A DNA stretch of 64,000 nucleotides from Drechmeria coniospora (lineage: Eukaryota > Ascomycota > Sordariomycetes > Hypocreales > Ophiocordycipitaceae): contig NC_054391.1 of assembly GCF_001625195.1 (NCBI RefSeq), forward strand, positions 3,193,390 to 3,257,389, written 5' to 3'. The notes beneath the pieces were generated by a model, which had not been told where the DNA came from, made no database searches, and worked only from the letters and a program-made list of their open reading frames with translations. Every line of letters starts with the position of its first letter. The stretch's first letter is position 1. Positions 1-10,787 of the stretch are shown piece by piece. Both the position numbers and the translations under genes were made by a program.

Positions 1-893
1 CTTGACGAGACCGTTCTCCAGCATCGTCGTGAGCTGGATAATGACGGCCGGGGAGGGCATCTGCTCGGATATCATGCGCCACACGTAGTCGAACGAGGGC
101 TTGGTGGGACCCTGCATAGCGATGTAGCGAAGAGGCGGGAGCTTGTCGTTGGACGGAGAGGGTAGGGATATGGTGGAGGCGTTGACGTAGTCGAACTCGT
201 TCTCCGGAACCTTGAGCCTGACACGGTTGTGGTTCCAGGGCCGGATGTTGCTGTAACGATCCATGGAGCCTCGCTGGTGAAAGTCGCCCTGCTGGTAGTG
301 CCCCCACTTGTAATTGTCGATGTTCTGGTTGCGATGGGCCTCGGCGACACGAAGCCGCTCAGCCCAGGTGATCTCGTGGAACTTGCGATCGATCTCTGTG
401 CGATGACGGCATGGTCAGTACCACGAGTGACAGGAGGCGCAGGATCATGTCGCGCATGGGATCATGCATGGGGCTTGGGAGACGCAGCGGACGAACCTTG
501 TGTCGACAGCGCCAGGAAGGACGGCATCTCGGGTCGGGGCTTGTGAGCATGGCCTTGGGCATGAGCCTTGGCCTCGGCGACGGCGCTGTTGGTGGATCGC
601 AAGGCGGCATTGGGCGCGATGCCGTCCTGATGGAAGACGGCGGCGATGACGGGCGAGCTGGCAGAGTGGGTGGGTGGCGAGATGCCGCGGGCGCGCTTGG
701 CCGTCGGCCGGATTCTGAGGTTTCGAAACGGTGACTTCTTCGCCGGGCTCGGCTGCGGACGGTCGGACGGTTCCGGTCCCGCGGCGCCGGCAGGATGGAC
801 CTCGGCGTCGGAGGAGGCGATTCCTTGTTGCAGGATTGATGTTTCGATGGTGGGAGGCTTCGACTTGCGGCGAAGGCGCGGAATCCTGTCCAT
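1..893 (-). CDS. Protein tyrosine phosphatase, N-terminal part (gene runs off the left edge)
   Basis: Two exons are visible on the minus strand: 497-893 (132 codons plus one base) and 1-395, joined over a 101-nt intron with donor GTTCGT, branch-like TACTGAC and acceptor CACAG. The joined 264 residues start MDRIPRLRRK. They have a basic, Ser/Pro-rich N-terminus and then the start of a classical PTP domain: a YSNIRPWNHNRVRL block, a YVNAS block, the substrate-loop-like block RYIAMQGPTKPSFDYVWRMI, and a beta-strand ending QLTTMLENG. The catalytic Cys-Ser-x-x-Gly-x-x-Arg loop would lie beyond base 1 and cannot be checked. In fungi such enzymes (Pyp1 type) dephosphorylate MAP kinases. Substrate and paralogue cannot be told from this part. 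Upstream frame has no better ATG. Confidence 0.85.
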
Positions 894-1201
894 GGCCCGA
901 TGCGAGGGGGCTCCCGAGCCCGCACTCGCACTCTCACTCGCACAGGCGCTTAACCGAGACAGGACGTCGAGCGGCTTTCCAGTGCTGCTGGCGCTGACGA
1001 GGGAACGAGTGCGAGGCAACCCGGACGGAAGCCCGGGACGGATGGTGAATGATGCGGCCCAGGATGGCACGACACCGGCACAGGGCCGGGGGGGGGACAA
1101 AAAGCAGCAGAGGGCGTTGTTGACAAACAAGAAACAGGCCAAAGGAAGGGAGCCAAAGCGATTCCCTCCAGCCAGCAGAGGAACGAGAAGGAAAATTCGG
1201 G

Positions 1202-1412
1202 TCCAGAGTGGACGAGGGGGAGAGAGGGGGGGATGGAGAAAGCGAGAGAGCGAGGAGCGAGAGAACGAGTGAGGTGAGTGAGGCGAGTAAGGCGAGAGAG
1301 TCCAGAGGGGCGAGAGAATCCAGAGAGGCCAGCGAGGCGAGAGAAGACCAGAGAGGCGAGAGAAGACCAGAGAGTCGAGAGAGACGAGAGAGACGAGAGA
1401 AGCGAGAAGAGG
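1202..1412. repeat. Polypurine/polypyrimidine tract upstream of the phosphatase gene
   Basis: About 210 bases made almost only of A and G on the plus strand (GAGAGA, GCGAGAGA, CCAGAGAGGCGAGAGA units), so CT-rich on the strand of the phosphatase gene, 310-520 bp upstream of its ATG. CT-rich stretches near transcription starts are common in fungal promoters. The open frames through it are low-complexity Arg/Glu/Ser and not taken as coding. Confidence 0.6.
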
Positions 1413-1514
1413 TATTATGACCTAACGGGGTGGATTGGAGTGGGATGTGAGGTCGGTCGTCAGGCCATTCGTCGTCGGATCGCGGGGCGAAGATCGCCAG
1501 CTGGGGCGGCACCT

Positions 1515-2420
1515 CGGGCACTGCACCTACCTGCAAGTACTCGATACCACTCTTCTGCACTTTCAGATTGCAAGTACTTTGGTGTACGAGAAGGTACTTT
1601 ACTACCTGGGCATACTGTACATGTGTACGTTGTACTGGTACGCTTCCGCTGTCGCTTGTACGATGCCGCCCAGGTGCTATGCTCCATGTTGCACCCAGTA
1701 AATTACCTTCCGACTCGTACCGGGTACATGCACATGACCTCACGGGGTTCCAGTACTTGCAGGTAATTACATGCAAGTACAACGCATAGCACGAGCTACA
1801 GTACATGTATGTACTTGTACAACTAACAAAGTTCCAACACTTACATCATACGCGTAGCCACATGTACAAGTAAGTACTTGTATGTACATGTAGCTGTAAG
1901 TGTACATGTACGGTGTACAACTACACTGCAAGTAAGTAGTAACTACACACCAGGGGCCGAAAGGGATTCTAGCGCCAAGTTGGGAGGTGGGGTGGGATGA
2001 CCCGTCGACGCAGCTGCCCCCTGCACGTGCGTTGCTGGTACGCAGGTATGTCGTAATAGTGCACCCACGATAATGTACATGTACATGTACTTCCACCATC
2101 TAGTAAATATACTTTCAGAGTATTATTTAATTGTACTTACAGTCTTTGTCCAGTAAATAATTACGGTACTCCGTACTCCGTACTTTGTCCAGTAATTAAT
2201 AGTTCCAGCCTACGGAGTACTGTAATACAGTACAGCTACTTGCTTGTACAAGTAATAATCCGTACACCTAGTACGGAGCACTTAAGTACTACTTGCTTGC
2301 TGTACTCACTTACTTCAAGTCCAGTAAAATAATACAATCTGTATTTACGTGCCCTTGAACGTGTACCTTGGTATGTACTGTATTACAGTTACCTAGTAGT
2401 TTCCTGCTAGTGCTGTGACG
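1515..2420. repeat. GTAC-word-rich intergenic patch
   Basis: Dense run of short words containing GTAC: AAGTACTTG, ACATGTAC, TGTACTGGTAC, and the decamer-like TACTCCGTAC with its reverse complement. The words overlap and occur in both orientations without a fixed period. No frame codes for anything recognisable. Similar patches occur in at least eight other spacers here but not in the coding exons. Confidence 0.75.
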
Positions 2421-3326
2421 GACCGCACCCTCACCTTGTTCCCTGTACATGCAGTTATTGTGTCTGCATCCTTCATCAGCATTCATTCCGCCACAAGATG
2501 CCAACAAACGAGCGGGCACAGAACAGCTGACAGCTCCTCCATGAATATCATTCCAACTCTTCTGTTTCTTCAACCGCCCTGCGTCACACCTCCATCTGCA
2601 GAGGATGCGGGCATGACATGACAACCGTCGATCGGTCAGGACTGCACCGTGAAGGAGCACGAGATGGGATGGATGATCGAGAACCCACACAAACCGCAAC
2701 CTTTCCAACCGACAAAGGATCAGCACGACTGGCGCGACCTGCTGCTAATCCGAATACTCATATAGTATCTTGCAGACGTAGGACGAGCATAGAGACTCCA
2801 GGAGGTGTCTGTACACTTGCATTCAGCAATCCGAAATCGTCGTCATGCATGCGGATCTACCCAAGATCGCACGGAGCACGTACAGTGCTCGTACAGAGAA
2901 AGGAGCCTCTTCCGGCGTACAATTCATGCAAAAATGTCCCCAGATTCAGGAGGGACGGACGGACGACGAGGAGGGATAATTCTTGCCAGCAGCCAGCCCC
3001 TTTTGCGACTGCGTCAACTGGTTGTCACCTGCCCTTCCCAATATGACGCGACAGACAACCGTTGATCGAGAGGCACGCCGAAAGCACTTCCTGTTGTATG
3101 CGCCAGGAACCACGGCCGACTTCCTCATGAAAACGTACCGCACGTACCGGACGAACCGGCATGTTGTCATTCGCGTCGCCGTCGATGCATGACATGTGCA
3201 ACGTAATATTGTACAATATGAACCTGCATCCGCGCCTGGAGTGGTGGTATCGTCGACGTAGCCAGCCAGCGGTTGGCCCCCGGTCGTCGTGTGTCCCGAC
3301 ACTGCTCTTCTCCGACTGTAGAATCC
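2421..3326. other. Intergenic spacer without recognised gene
   Basis: Nothing supported was found in the 0.9 kb between the GTAC patch and the 3' end of FMP25. Open frames on both strands are short, lack family features and lack paired splice signals. Confidence 0.5.
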
Positions 3327-5129
3327 TTACGCGGCAGAGTATACCCCCGTGACAAACACGCCGCATTCAACCTTCTGCTCCAATGTCACCTTACGACCCT
3401 TGCCCCCCTCGCCGATGCGAGAAGTGGATCGAGGTGTCAGGCAGAGCCGGTGCGCCTCCCCTTGTCTGCCCTTGTCCGCATCGCTCTCGCCGCCATCCAG
3501 CGGTCCAATGTACGTCGGTGCGTTCATGTTGGTCCTCTTGCCGGTGCCGAGCTGGTAATGCTCGTTTCCGCCCCAGAACATGACGTCGGAGCCCCAGTTG
3601 GTCTCGTTCTCCGTTGATCGGCTCGATATATCCGTGTTCGTCACGTTGTCCATGACGGCCGAGCAGTGCGTCGCGCCCACGCTCATGGACTTGAGCTTGA
3701 TGGCCATCATCTTGTTCGTCTTCTCGTCGAATTCAAACAACGACGAGAGCGCCTTGACCTTGGTCGGCGCTTGCGAAACATGGGTCCACTTTCCCGTTCC
3801 CAGCGTTCCGCTCACACCTTGACCGCACGCCCACAGATCCGACGTTGTTCTCGGCATCCTCCTCGCAGGTGCTGCGGCCGGTACCTCTCCCAGCCGTGCC
3901 TCGGCGTCGACGGTAAAGAACGTGTTGGTGCCGCCGGCGGCGATGCTCGTGACCTTTGGAGCGAGCCCGCTGTTCGCGTACAGTTTGTTGGTCGACACCA
4001 TGCAGGGCGTGGAGAGATATGGGAGCAGGCCTTCCACCTCGCAGCCGAGTTGGCCGTACGTGTTGTCGCCGAAAGAGTAGAGTCTTCCCGCCTTGTCCAA
4101 GACGGCGGAGTGGTAGTCCCCCGTGGCAATCTGAGCGACTTCGACGCCCTTGAGAGACGAAATCTCCTGCGCCTGATCGTAGGCACCCTCGGGCCTTGTT
4201 TCCCACGACAGACCAGGAATGCCCATCTGACCCTTGGATGGGAAGGAGGTGGCGCTCGAGGCGGCCGAGAAGACGCGACCTTTTGACGTCAGCAGCAGGC
4301 AGTGCTCAAGACCACTGCTGATGCCGGACACCTTTTCGCCTCGTCCGAGCGTCTTTGGTGTCAGGTTTCGGAAGCTAATGCCCTCCTTGCCCCCAGCCTT
4401 CCACAGCGACCACGAGCTTTTCTGTTGCTCTTGCTTCGCCCCAGCCTCTTGGTCATCGCGCGAGGCTGGAAGAGAGTACACGGTGCCATTCCTGGAGAGT
4501 GCGACGATGCGGTCCGCCGAGACGTCAATCTTGATGAGATCCTTGCCCTTCAATGACGTCCTCGGTTGAGGGTCTCCCTTGCAGTAACCCAGACCCCACT
4601 GAACCAAATCCCCGTTTTCCGCGATTGCCGCGCCGAACGTCTGGGTGAGCTTCAGGTCACGGAGGAGTTGGTCGTTGAAGAATGCGATGCGCCGAGGCAG
4701 CTTGACGTACTTTTCCTCCGAGCTCGGGTCGATGACCTTGCCAGTGTTGGAACCCCAAGCGTAGACGCCCGGATGCTCGAAGCTGTTCTTGATTTGCACA
4801 TGCTGCGAGCTGATGAGAGCCCTGTTATCTTCTTTCGATGCGCCGTGCTTGCGAGCCTTTTCGAACTCGACTTGTGTCCTTTGCGGCACGGCTGGATCCG
4901 ACTGTTCGACCGCCGGGGACGTCAACGTGGGATAGAAGTATGCGGCGGCGGCGGCGGTAGCGAAGACGGCGGCGAAACCGAACGCCCTTCCTCTTCGACC
5001 CCGAGGCGCTTGGCTGGAAGCGTTGCTGGCGTGCCGAGGCCACTGTCGCTGGGCGGCATCAACCGGCCTTCTCTGACCTGGGCAGCCAAGTCGAGCAGCT
5101 CGTGTGAGGGCTCTGCGCGACGAGTACAT
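3327..5129 (-). CDS. fmp25: Mitochondrial RCC1-repeat protein Fmp25
   Basis: Single-exon gene, 600 residues, starting MYSSRRALTR. The open frame continues 17 codons further upstream but only to a TTG. The Arg-rich N-terminus (residues 1-45), lacking acidic residues, looks like a mitochondrial presequence, followed by a hydrophobic Ala-rich segment near residues 50-65 (inner-membrane anchor). From about residue 100 there are RCC1-type beta-propeller blades with typical W/F-G-x-N and H-S/C-x-A/L signatures: VYAWGSNTGK, LEHCLLLTSKGRV, DYHSAVLDKAGRLYSFGDNTYGQLG, THCSAVM, VMFWGGNEHYQLGTG. Yeast Fmp25 is a similar-length inner-membrane protein needed for assembly of respiratory complex III. The function here is inferred from that family. 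It shares a 349-bp divergent promoter with COG3. Confidence 0.88.
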   Translation of the reverse strand: MYSSRRALTRAARLGCPGQRRPVDAAQRQWPRHASNASSQAPRGRRGRAFGFAAVFATAAAAAYFYPTLTSPAVEQSDPAVPQRTQVEFEKARKHGASKEDNRALISSQHVQIKNSFEHPGVYAWGSNTGKVIDPSSEEKYVKLPRRIAFFNDQLLRDLKLTQTFGAAIAENGDLVQWGLGYCKGDPQPRTSLKGKDLIKIDVSADRIVALSRNGTVYSLPASRDDQEAGAKQEQQKSSWSLWKAGGKEGISFRNLTPKTLGRGEKVSGISSGLEHCLLLTSKGRVFSAASSATSFPSKGQMGIPGLSWETRPEGAYDQAQEISSLKGVEVAQIATGDYHSAVLDKAGRLYSFGDNTYGQLGCEVEGLLPYLSTPCMVSTNKLYANSGLAPKVTSIAAGGTNTFFTVDAEARLGEVPAAAPARRMPRTTSDLWACGQGVSGTLGTGKWTHVSQAPTKVKALSSLFEFDEKTNKMMAIKLKSMSVGATHCSAVMDNVTNTDISSRSTENETNWGSDVMFWGGNEHYQLGTGKRTNMNAPTYIGPLDGGESDADKGRQGEAHRLCLTPRSTSRIGEGGKGRKVTLEQKVECGVFVTGVYSAA

Positions 5130-5478
5130 GCTGGAAGAACTTTGACGGCGCACTTTCCGGCGAGGACAAAATTTCGACAATGTGATTGAAAAGCCGCAAC
5201 GACTGAGGAAATTGTGCTCTCAGCAAAAGATTGCCATGGCCTCGTGGGAAGTGAGGTCATATCAAAATCAATATGTCAATGGAGCTTCCATGATTGGTGG
5301 CATACTGTAGCGTTGCCACTTAATTTGCACAGTGTCAATTCGCGACACCGCAAACTGTCCACCTGGCCTGGCCTCCCCTAGCTTGGCCGATTGGATGGTC
5401 AGCTCCGACATCCCAAGTTTCCTCGCTTGTCAACCAGCAAGTCTCACCGCCGCTCTCCCATGCCCTCGAATACCCACC
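5130..5478. promoter_or_regulatory. Divergent FMP25/COG3 intergenic promoter region
   Basis: These 349 bp separate the two start codons, so they must hold the promoters and 5' UTRs of both genes. AT content is higher around 5255-5335. No specific factor site is claimed. Confidence 0.5.
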
Positions 5479-5602
5479 ATGTACGAGGAAGCGTGGTATA
5501 GCTTTGTGCCAGACATTTCGGCCAGGAAGCCGGCCACCAGCAGCCAGCCCTCAGTTCACCGCCGCAAGGAGTCGCTGTTGCTACAGCCAAATGTTCGTTT
5601 GC

Positions 5603-5637
<35 letters not shown>

Positions 5638-8049
5638 TTCCTCCTCCCCCCCGTGAGGCTCACCAGGTCATCCTAGGGCGTCGACAAAGCCGACGAAGAA
5701 CCTGAGCAGCTCGACGATGTATTCGAGGAAATCGAAGACACCAACACTCCGCCAGAAGCCACGCTGACGAAGCGAGCGGCATCCTACTCCGACTTCTACC
5801 ACGTCGTCAAGACACAGTTGGCCAAAGATGGACTCGGGCACAGGACGAGCAAGGGAAGCAAGAGGGATAGGAGCTGGGACGCGTTGATGCTCAGCCATGA
5901 ATCCCTGGCCACCTCCCATCATGGGGTTGACGGCGTCGAAGGCATCGACGATACCGCCTCCGCCGCCGACTCCCTTGACGACCAGCTGCTGGAGGCCAGC
6001 CAAGAGCAGTATCTGTACGGACGCCAGGCGCGCCATTGAATGCTATGGTGCTAACCGTCGGTAGGCTGTACCGCGATCAGCTGGCCCTGACGGAACGCCA
6101 TCTTGCCACCCTCATCGATGACGCCGATGCTACGCTTACGCTTCTGACGTCTCTGTCCACCTCCTTTCGGGCGGTGGAATCGCAGACGACTTCGTTCCAG
6201 GCGACATGCGAAGAACACCTCACCGAGCAAAGGCGGCTGGAGATGCTTGCAAACCAAGTTGGAACCGATCTGCACTACTATGCCTACCTTGATTCTGCCT
6301 CCAGGCGACTCAACGCTCCCGGAGCCAGCCGCCTAATCGACGACACAGCTTTCGGCGAGATGGTGGAGAACCTAGACTCTTGCGTTCGGTTCATGAACAC
6401 GCACGTATGCCACGTCTTGTACCTCACGCTCATGGGCATGCTGCTGACCCGTCGGCCTCCAGGAGATGTATCGCGAACGCGACTCCTACCTGGCCCGCTA
6501 CAACGCCCTCCTCACCAAGGCCCTGCATCTTTTGGACCACGGGTTCACGGGTCGATTGGAGAAGGTATCTCCGGAAATAGCTCGTCAAATCGCCGCCACA
6601 AAATCCGAATCTGCTCGCCTCGCCTTGGCCTTTGGCCGTTTCGGGGAGATACTTCTGGACTCGTATTCGCTGTTGCCGAACGTCCAGATTGTCGTGCGAC
6701 GCGCCTACGACGAGCACGGCACGCCGGTCGAGTCTGATTCCGACACTGGCGTGTACGTCAACACAGCCGCCAACATGTTTCGCACCTATCTCACGACTAG
6801 AGATCGGGACCTCAAAGCTCTGACGCAACGTGATTCGGACGAGTTTCAGAAGGAAGCGAAGGAGGTGGCGGTGGAAACGGCATGTCGAAACTATGTCAAG
6901 CAGTCGTTCGAAAAGGTGTACAACGAGAACGGCCTGTTCTTCAAGGTGTTCAATATCGAGCTGATGTGGAGTGCGGCCCCCGAGTCGGCTTTCCAGACCA
7001 TTGCAGCCATCCACACCTCCATGGTGCATCCCGGACATTTGGCGCCGCTAGCCAGCAGCCTGCAGAGCGTGCTGCAGCCCGTCGAGCTTCAGACGGTCTG
7101 CAACATTGTCGGCTGGCTTGCGAGCGAATACTCGGTCGCGGAGAGCGACGAGGAGGACTCATATTCGTCGAGGAAGCACCGAGAGTATGCGGCTCGCCTT
7201 CTCGTCGACCACCTGTGGCCCTTTGCCGACGGCAAGTTTACGACGGAAGTCACAAAGTCCATTTCGAAAGCGCCGATGCAAGACAGCGCGTTGAAGATTG
7301 GTCCCGTTGAAAATGGCGTGGCCTCTTCGAACGCGTATCCCCTCGTCAAACGAGCGCTAGAGTTGCTGGCCATGTTTGACCATGCGATGCCCAAGGAACG
7401 ATCGGTGAGAGTCGACTGGATCCCGTCGAGTGCTAGAATCCGATGCTGACGTGCGGTTCAGACGATGAACAGTACCGTCGTTTTCACCATTGTGCGGGAA
7501 ACAATTCACGTACTCCAGCGAGCCGAGTCCAAGATCAAGTCTCAGAAAATGGGAACCGACCCAGACTTGTTCATGGTCAAGAACCTGCTCATCATCAAGA
7601 ACGAGCTTGTTTCGCTCGAGATTGGCGACATCAGAAACAACCCACCCTCGATGCAGCATTTCGGCCAGATCTGGGACAAGATCAACCCGCAACACTTGGT
7701 GGGTTTCGTCAGTCACATCATCGGCGGATCCCTCTGGTCTCGTGGCAGCACGCCGGCAGTAACGGCCAAGTCGTTGACGGCAGAGGACATGAACGAGCAG
7801 TTGGATGAACTGCTGCGGCAATCCATCTACGCATTCACGGAGCGTTGGGGCACGCTCATCAACGATTCGCAGAATCGCAAGGTCGGAGTGAAACCAATTG
7901 CCAAGGTCGAGGCCGAACTCGAGGGCATGCTGCACAACGTCTTTAGCAACCAACCGGAAGTCATCTCGAAGCTAAAGGAGGCCATCCAGCTCCATGTGCA
8001 GGCGCAAAACGAAGCCAAGGATAAGAAACGCGGAGCGAAACGATACTGA
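5479..8049 (+). CDS. cog3: Conserved oligomeric Golgi complex subunit 3 (COG3/Sec34)
   Basis: Five exons: 5479-5592, 5677-6014, 6065-6404, 6463-7404, 7462-8049, giving 773 residues with phases that close exactly. Introns are 84, 50, 58, 57 nt. Branch-like TGCTAAC and GCTGAC words precede the acceptors of introns 2, 3 and 4. The Sec34 region is recognisable from about residue 115 (AASYSDFYHVVKTQL) through LYRDQLALTERHL, the SYLARYNALLTKAL block after intron 3, and the C-terminal half (LHLIIKNEL-like segment before a long helical end with a Lys-rich tail). COG3 belongs to lobe A of the COG tether that catches retrograde vesicles at the Golgi. Intron 1 is odd: donor GTTCGT and a 31-base run of C. 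If it were retained, the protein would gain a proline run. Confidence 0.93.
5604..5634 (+). repeat. 31-base C homopolymer inside COG3 intron 1
   Basis: An uninterrupted run of 31 C, followed by CTCC/TTCC-rich sequence, fills most of the 84-nt first intron of COG3. It lies between the donor at 5593 and the acceptor AG at 5675-5676. On the other strand it is poly-G. Confidence 0.9.
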
Positions 8050-8822
8050 GGCGGCTGCGTTCGGTCGGTCATGCGGCGGTGTAGGATGCTGTCTAGAAGT
8101 TGCAGGGCAAGGAGGCTCGTGACGTTGGAAGAAAATGGCCAATTCTGCCAGTAGCATCATGAACTTGGGGCATGAGAGATGTTCGTGGTTGACGGAGACA
8201 TGATGGGCAGGCAGTGGTCGAAGAACCACACGACCAGGCCGTGACAGTCGCACCCTGCTCCCTTGACTTGCAAGATCAGAGACATCGTGATCGATTCCAT
8301 GAGACATCTGACGCCGTGTTCTCCTCGGTCATCCCATCAGACGCCATGCCAGCGACCGGCATGACGATGAGATGCGGAAGTGCTGCTCGGCAACGATTGT
8401 GACTAGATCTTGCGAGTGCGGTGAGGAGTGTCGTACGGATAACGCGGGTGGAGCGGGGTAATTCATCCATCTACTAGTGACGTGACTAGGATCAATGCTC
8501 CGTAGCGGGAGGGGAGCGGATTGCCCCCTGTCAAGTCACAATGTGAAGCGTTCGCATCATACAGGCAGCTGTGCTGCACGGCGTGAACAACCTGGGAGAG
8601 TGGCGTTTTCCCAACAGCGATGCGGCGGTCCAGACGACGGCCCGTTTTTTCCCCTCCCAAGCTGATGCGCATAGTATATATTGCTGATGGCAGGCCGCGG
8701 ATGTTCCCTCTGATCGCTTGCTTGCTTGCTTACCTAGCTTTTGCATTAGGACAAATCGCCGGCGACGAAGGGTAAACGACTCATTTGTTTGACGACTCCT
8801 TTCCCTGAACAAATTACCAGAC
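8050..8822. other. Spacer between COG3 and the GFA-domain gene
   Basis: No gene was found in these 773 bp. The last 150 bp contain a TATA-like run (8674-8680) and a short GCTT tandem repeat (8716-8731), both suitably placed for the promoter of the downstream gene. Confidence 0.5.
8672..8681 (+). promoter_or_regulatory. TATA-like element upstream of the GFA-domain gene
   Basis: The sequence ATAGTATATATT lies about 145 bp before the ATG at 8823. This is only a sequence match. Confidence 0.35.
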
Positions 8823-9918
8823 ATGGCTGCCACCGAGCAGACGGCTGCGCTTCGAACGTACCGTGGCAATTGCCATTGCGGCGCGTTCGTGTATGAGGCC
8901 GAGCTGCCGGAGATCAAGTCAGGGTTCCAGTGCAACTGCAGCATCTGTGACAAAAAGGGCTACCTGTGGGCGTTTCCGGGCGAGGGCAAGTTCACCATCG
9001 TCAAGGGGACGGACGATAGCTTGACGGAATACCAGTTCGGACCAAAGAAGCTGACGCACAAGGTATGACTTTGCCTTCTCCGCTTGACTCCGAGCTGACG
9101 ACCGATTGGTAAACAGTTCTGCCCGACATGTGCCACGCCGGTCATGGGCCAGTTTCGTGATGGTCCACCAGGCAAGCAGCGTGCTCTCAATGTTGGTCCA
9201 CCCCGAGTTGCCAACTTCCGAAGGGGAAGCAGAATCGAAAGGAATGCTAATCGGTTCCTTTGCAAGATCCGCTCGATCCAAGGCATCAGCACCTGGGATC
9301 TCGAGAGGGTTCCGTACGTTTGCACACGCACACAACCAGCTGCCGAGCCATGCTGACGCAGCCATCAGCTTTGACGGGTCCGCCCTTGGGGACAAGTACG
9401 TGGAGCCCGAGTACAAGGGAAGCCTTCCGGCGCAGGTGGAGGGCTGCAAGCTGTACACCGGAAGCTGCCACTGCGGTGCCGTCGGCCTGGCTTTGATGAG
9501 CAAGCCGCTGGACGAAACGTACGACGACCGCCTGGTCGAGTGCAACTGCAGCATCTGCGAGAGGGTAAATTCCACCCCCTCCATCGTCGCGACCTGGACG
9601 GCGCGATGTCGAATCGGTCGCTAACATGGGTGACAGAATGCATACGTCTGGGCGTATCCCAAGGTCGAGCAAGTCGTTCTCTTCGCCAGCGACCCGTCCA
9701 ACATTGGGCGTTATAGCTTCGGCAAGCGAACGGCCAACAAGACATTCTGCACCAAGTGCGGGGTGCCCATGACCAGCGAGCGCATTACCCAGCCTGGGGA
9801 GCAGCCGACGCACCATCCGGTGAATCTGCGTGTCTTCCCGACCGTGGACCTGACAAAGCTGAAGCCGACGAGGAGCCCCGGCAGGACCTCACTCCTTCCA
9901 CTCTACGTGGACCCTTGA
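8823..9918 (+). CDS. Protein with two GFA/CENP-V-type zinc domains
   Basis: Preferred model: exons 8823-9062, 9117-9191, 9267-9313, 9369-9564, 9637-9918, coding 279 residues. Each half carries the zinc ligands of the glutathione-dependent formaldehyde-activating (GFA) fold: NCHCGAF, CNCSIC, CPTC in domain 1 and SCHCGAV, CNCSIC, CTKC in domain 2. All Cys pairs are intact. The 75-nt segment 9192-9266 is a multiple of three and open, so it could be read as 25 extra residues (304 in total). It is called an intron because TGCTAATC lies before the CAAG acceptor and its removal restores the family block ALNIRSIQGISTW. Its donor GTTGGT is weak. GFA-family proteins bind zinc and sometimes glutathione, but the substrate is unknown here. 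Confidence 0.85.
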
Positions 9919-10787
9919 GCCGGCTGGCAGAGCGACTGTTGTTACTGGAGAGTGTTGCTCGGGGTATGGTGCCATGGTACCGATTCGGGGTATCTGGGTT
10001 TGTCGAGACCAAACAGAACTGATGCATTCTTCACAAGACGTGCGCTGTGCAGTGCGTGATGGTCATGAGAACCAATATCGGTCAGTGTACATGCCTGTGC
10101 TGTGCATGCCGTCGTCCAACGAATAACTACGTACTGTAAGTATTAGTACTTACTTTCCGAAACGGAGTACTGGCTGCACTACAGTGTTAATACTACAGTA
10201 TATGTACTTGAATGTATTGTACTGTAGATGCACGGAATACGGAGTAATACAAGTACATGTGCGTCTATCCGTACATGCTACTCCGTACTGTACTGTACAC
10301 CGACATCTTGTGCGGAGTACTGTAATTACTGTACAAGTACAGCACTAGTACCTGGAGTGCTCCGTGCAAGTACTCAAGTTCATGTATCCGCACTTCGCGG
10401 GCCTTTGTACCTGTACTTTCCCAGTTTAGGAGAGGGGAGGAAGAAACCTCGGCAACCGCTGTTGGAACGGACTCCCCTCCACCCGTTTTGCGGGGGGAGG
10501 GCTAACCTCGTTATCGCTCGTTATCTCCCTATCGGCTCGGCGCCGTTCGTGTTCGTGGGGCATGTCGCACTGGCCGTGTTAGCTGTCTTGTGCTACGCTT
10601 CCATCTGTCGGACTGAACTGCACCAAATATTGCCAAAATTTGCATTTCGAATCTCACCATCGGCTTCGTCTTCGCAGACGCCCCGTGGCTCTTCCATTCT
10701 CCAGTCGTTCATCTCCAGCGAAAAAGTCAGCCTTGCTCGTCCGTACCCAATCCGCGCTGCGGTCCACACCGCTCCCCCCAATTCACC
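9919..10787. other. Spacer with GTAC-word patch (about 10080-10400)
   Basis: No gene was found. The middle holds GTAC words (AAGTACATG, CTCCGTACTG, GGAGTACTG) like those at 1515-2420. The last 350 bp are pyrimidine-rich and would be the promoter and leader of the carrier gene. Confidence 0.55.

Noticed and set aside
1202..1412. Arg/Glu/Ser-rich open frame in the polypurine tract
   Set aside because: Low-complexity product of a GA repeat, present in several frames, with no splice or family evidence.
1515..2420. GTAC patches as degraded transposons
   Set aside because: No terminal repeats, target-site duplications, reverse transcriptase or transposase remnants were seen, and RIP-type bias is not evident.
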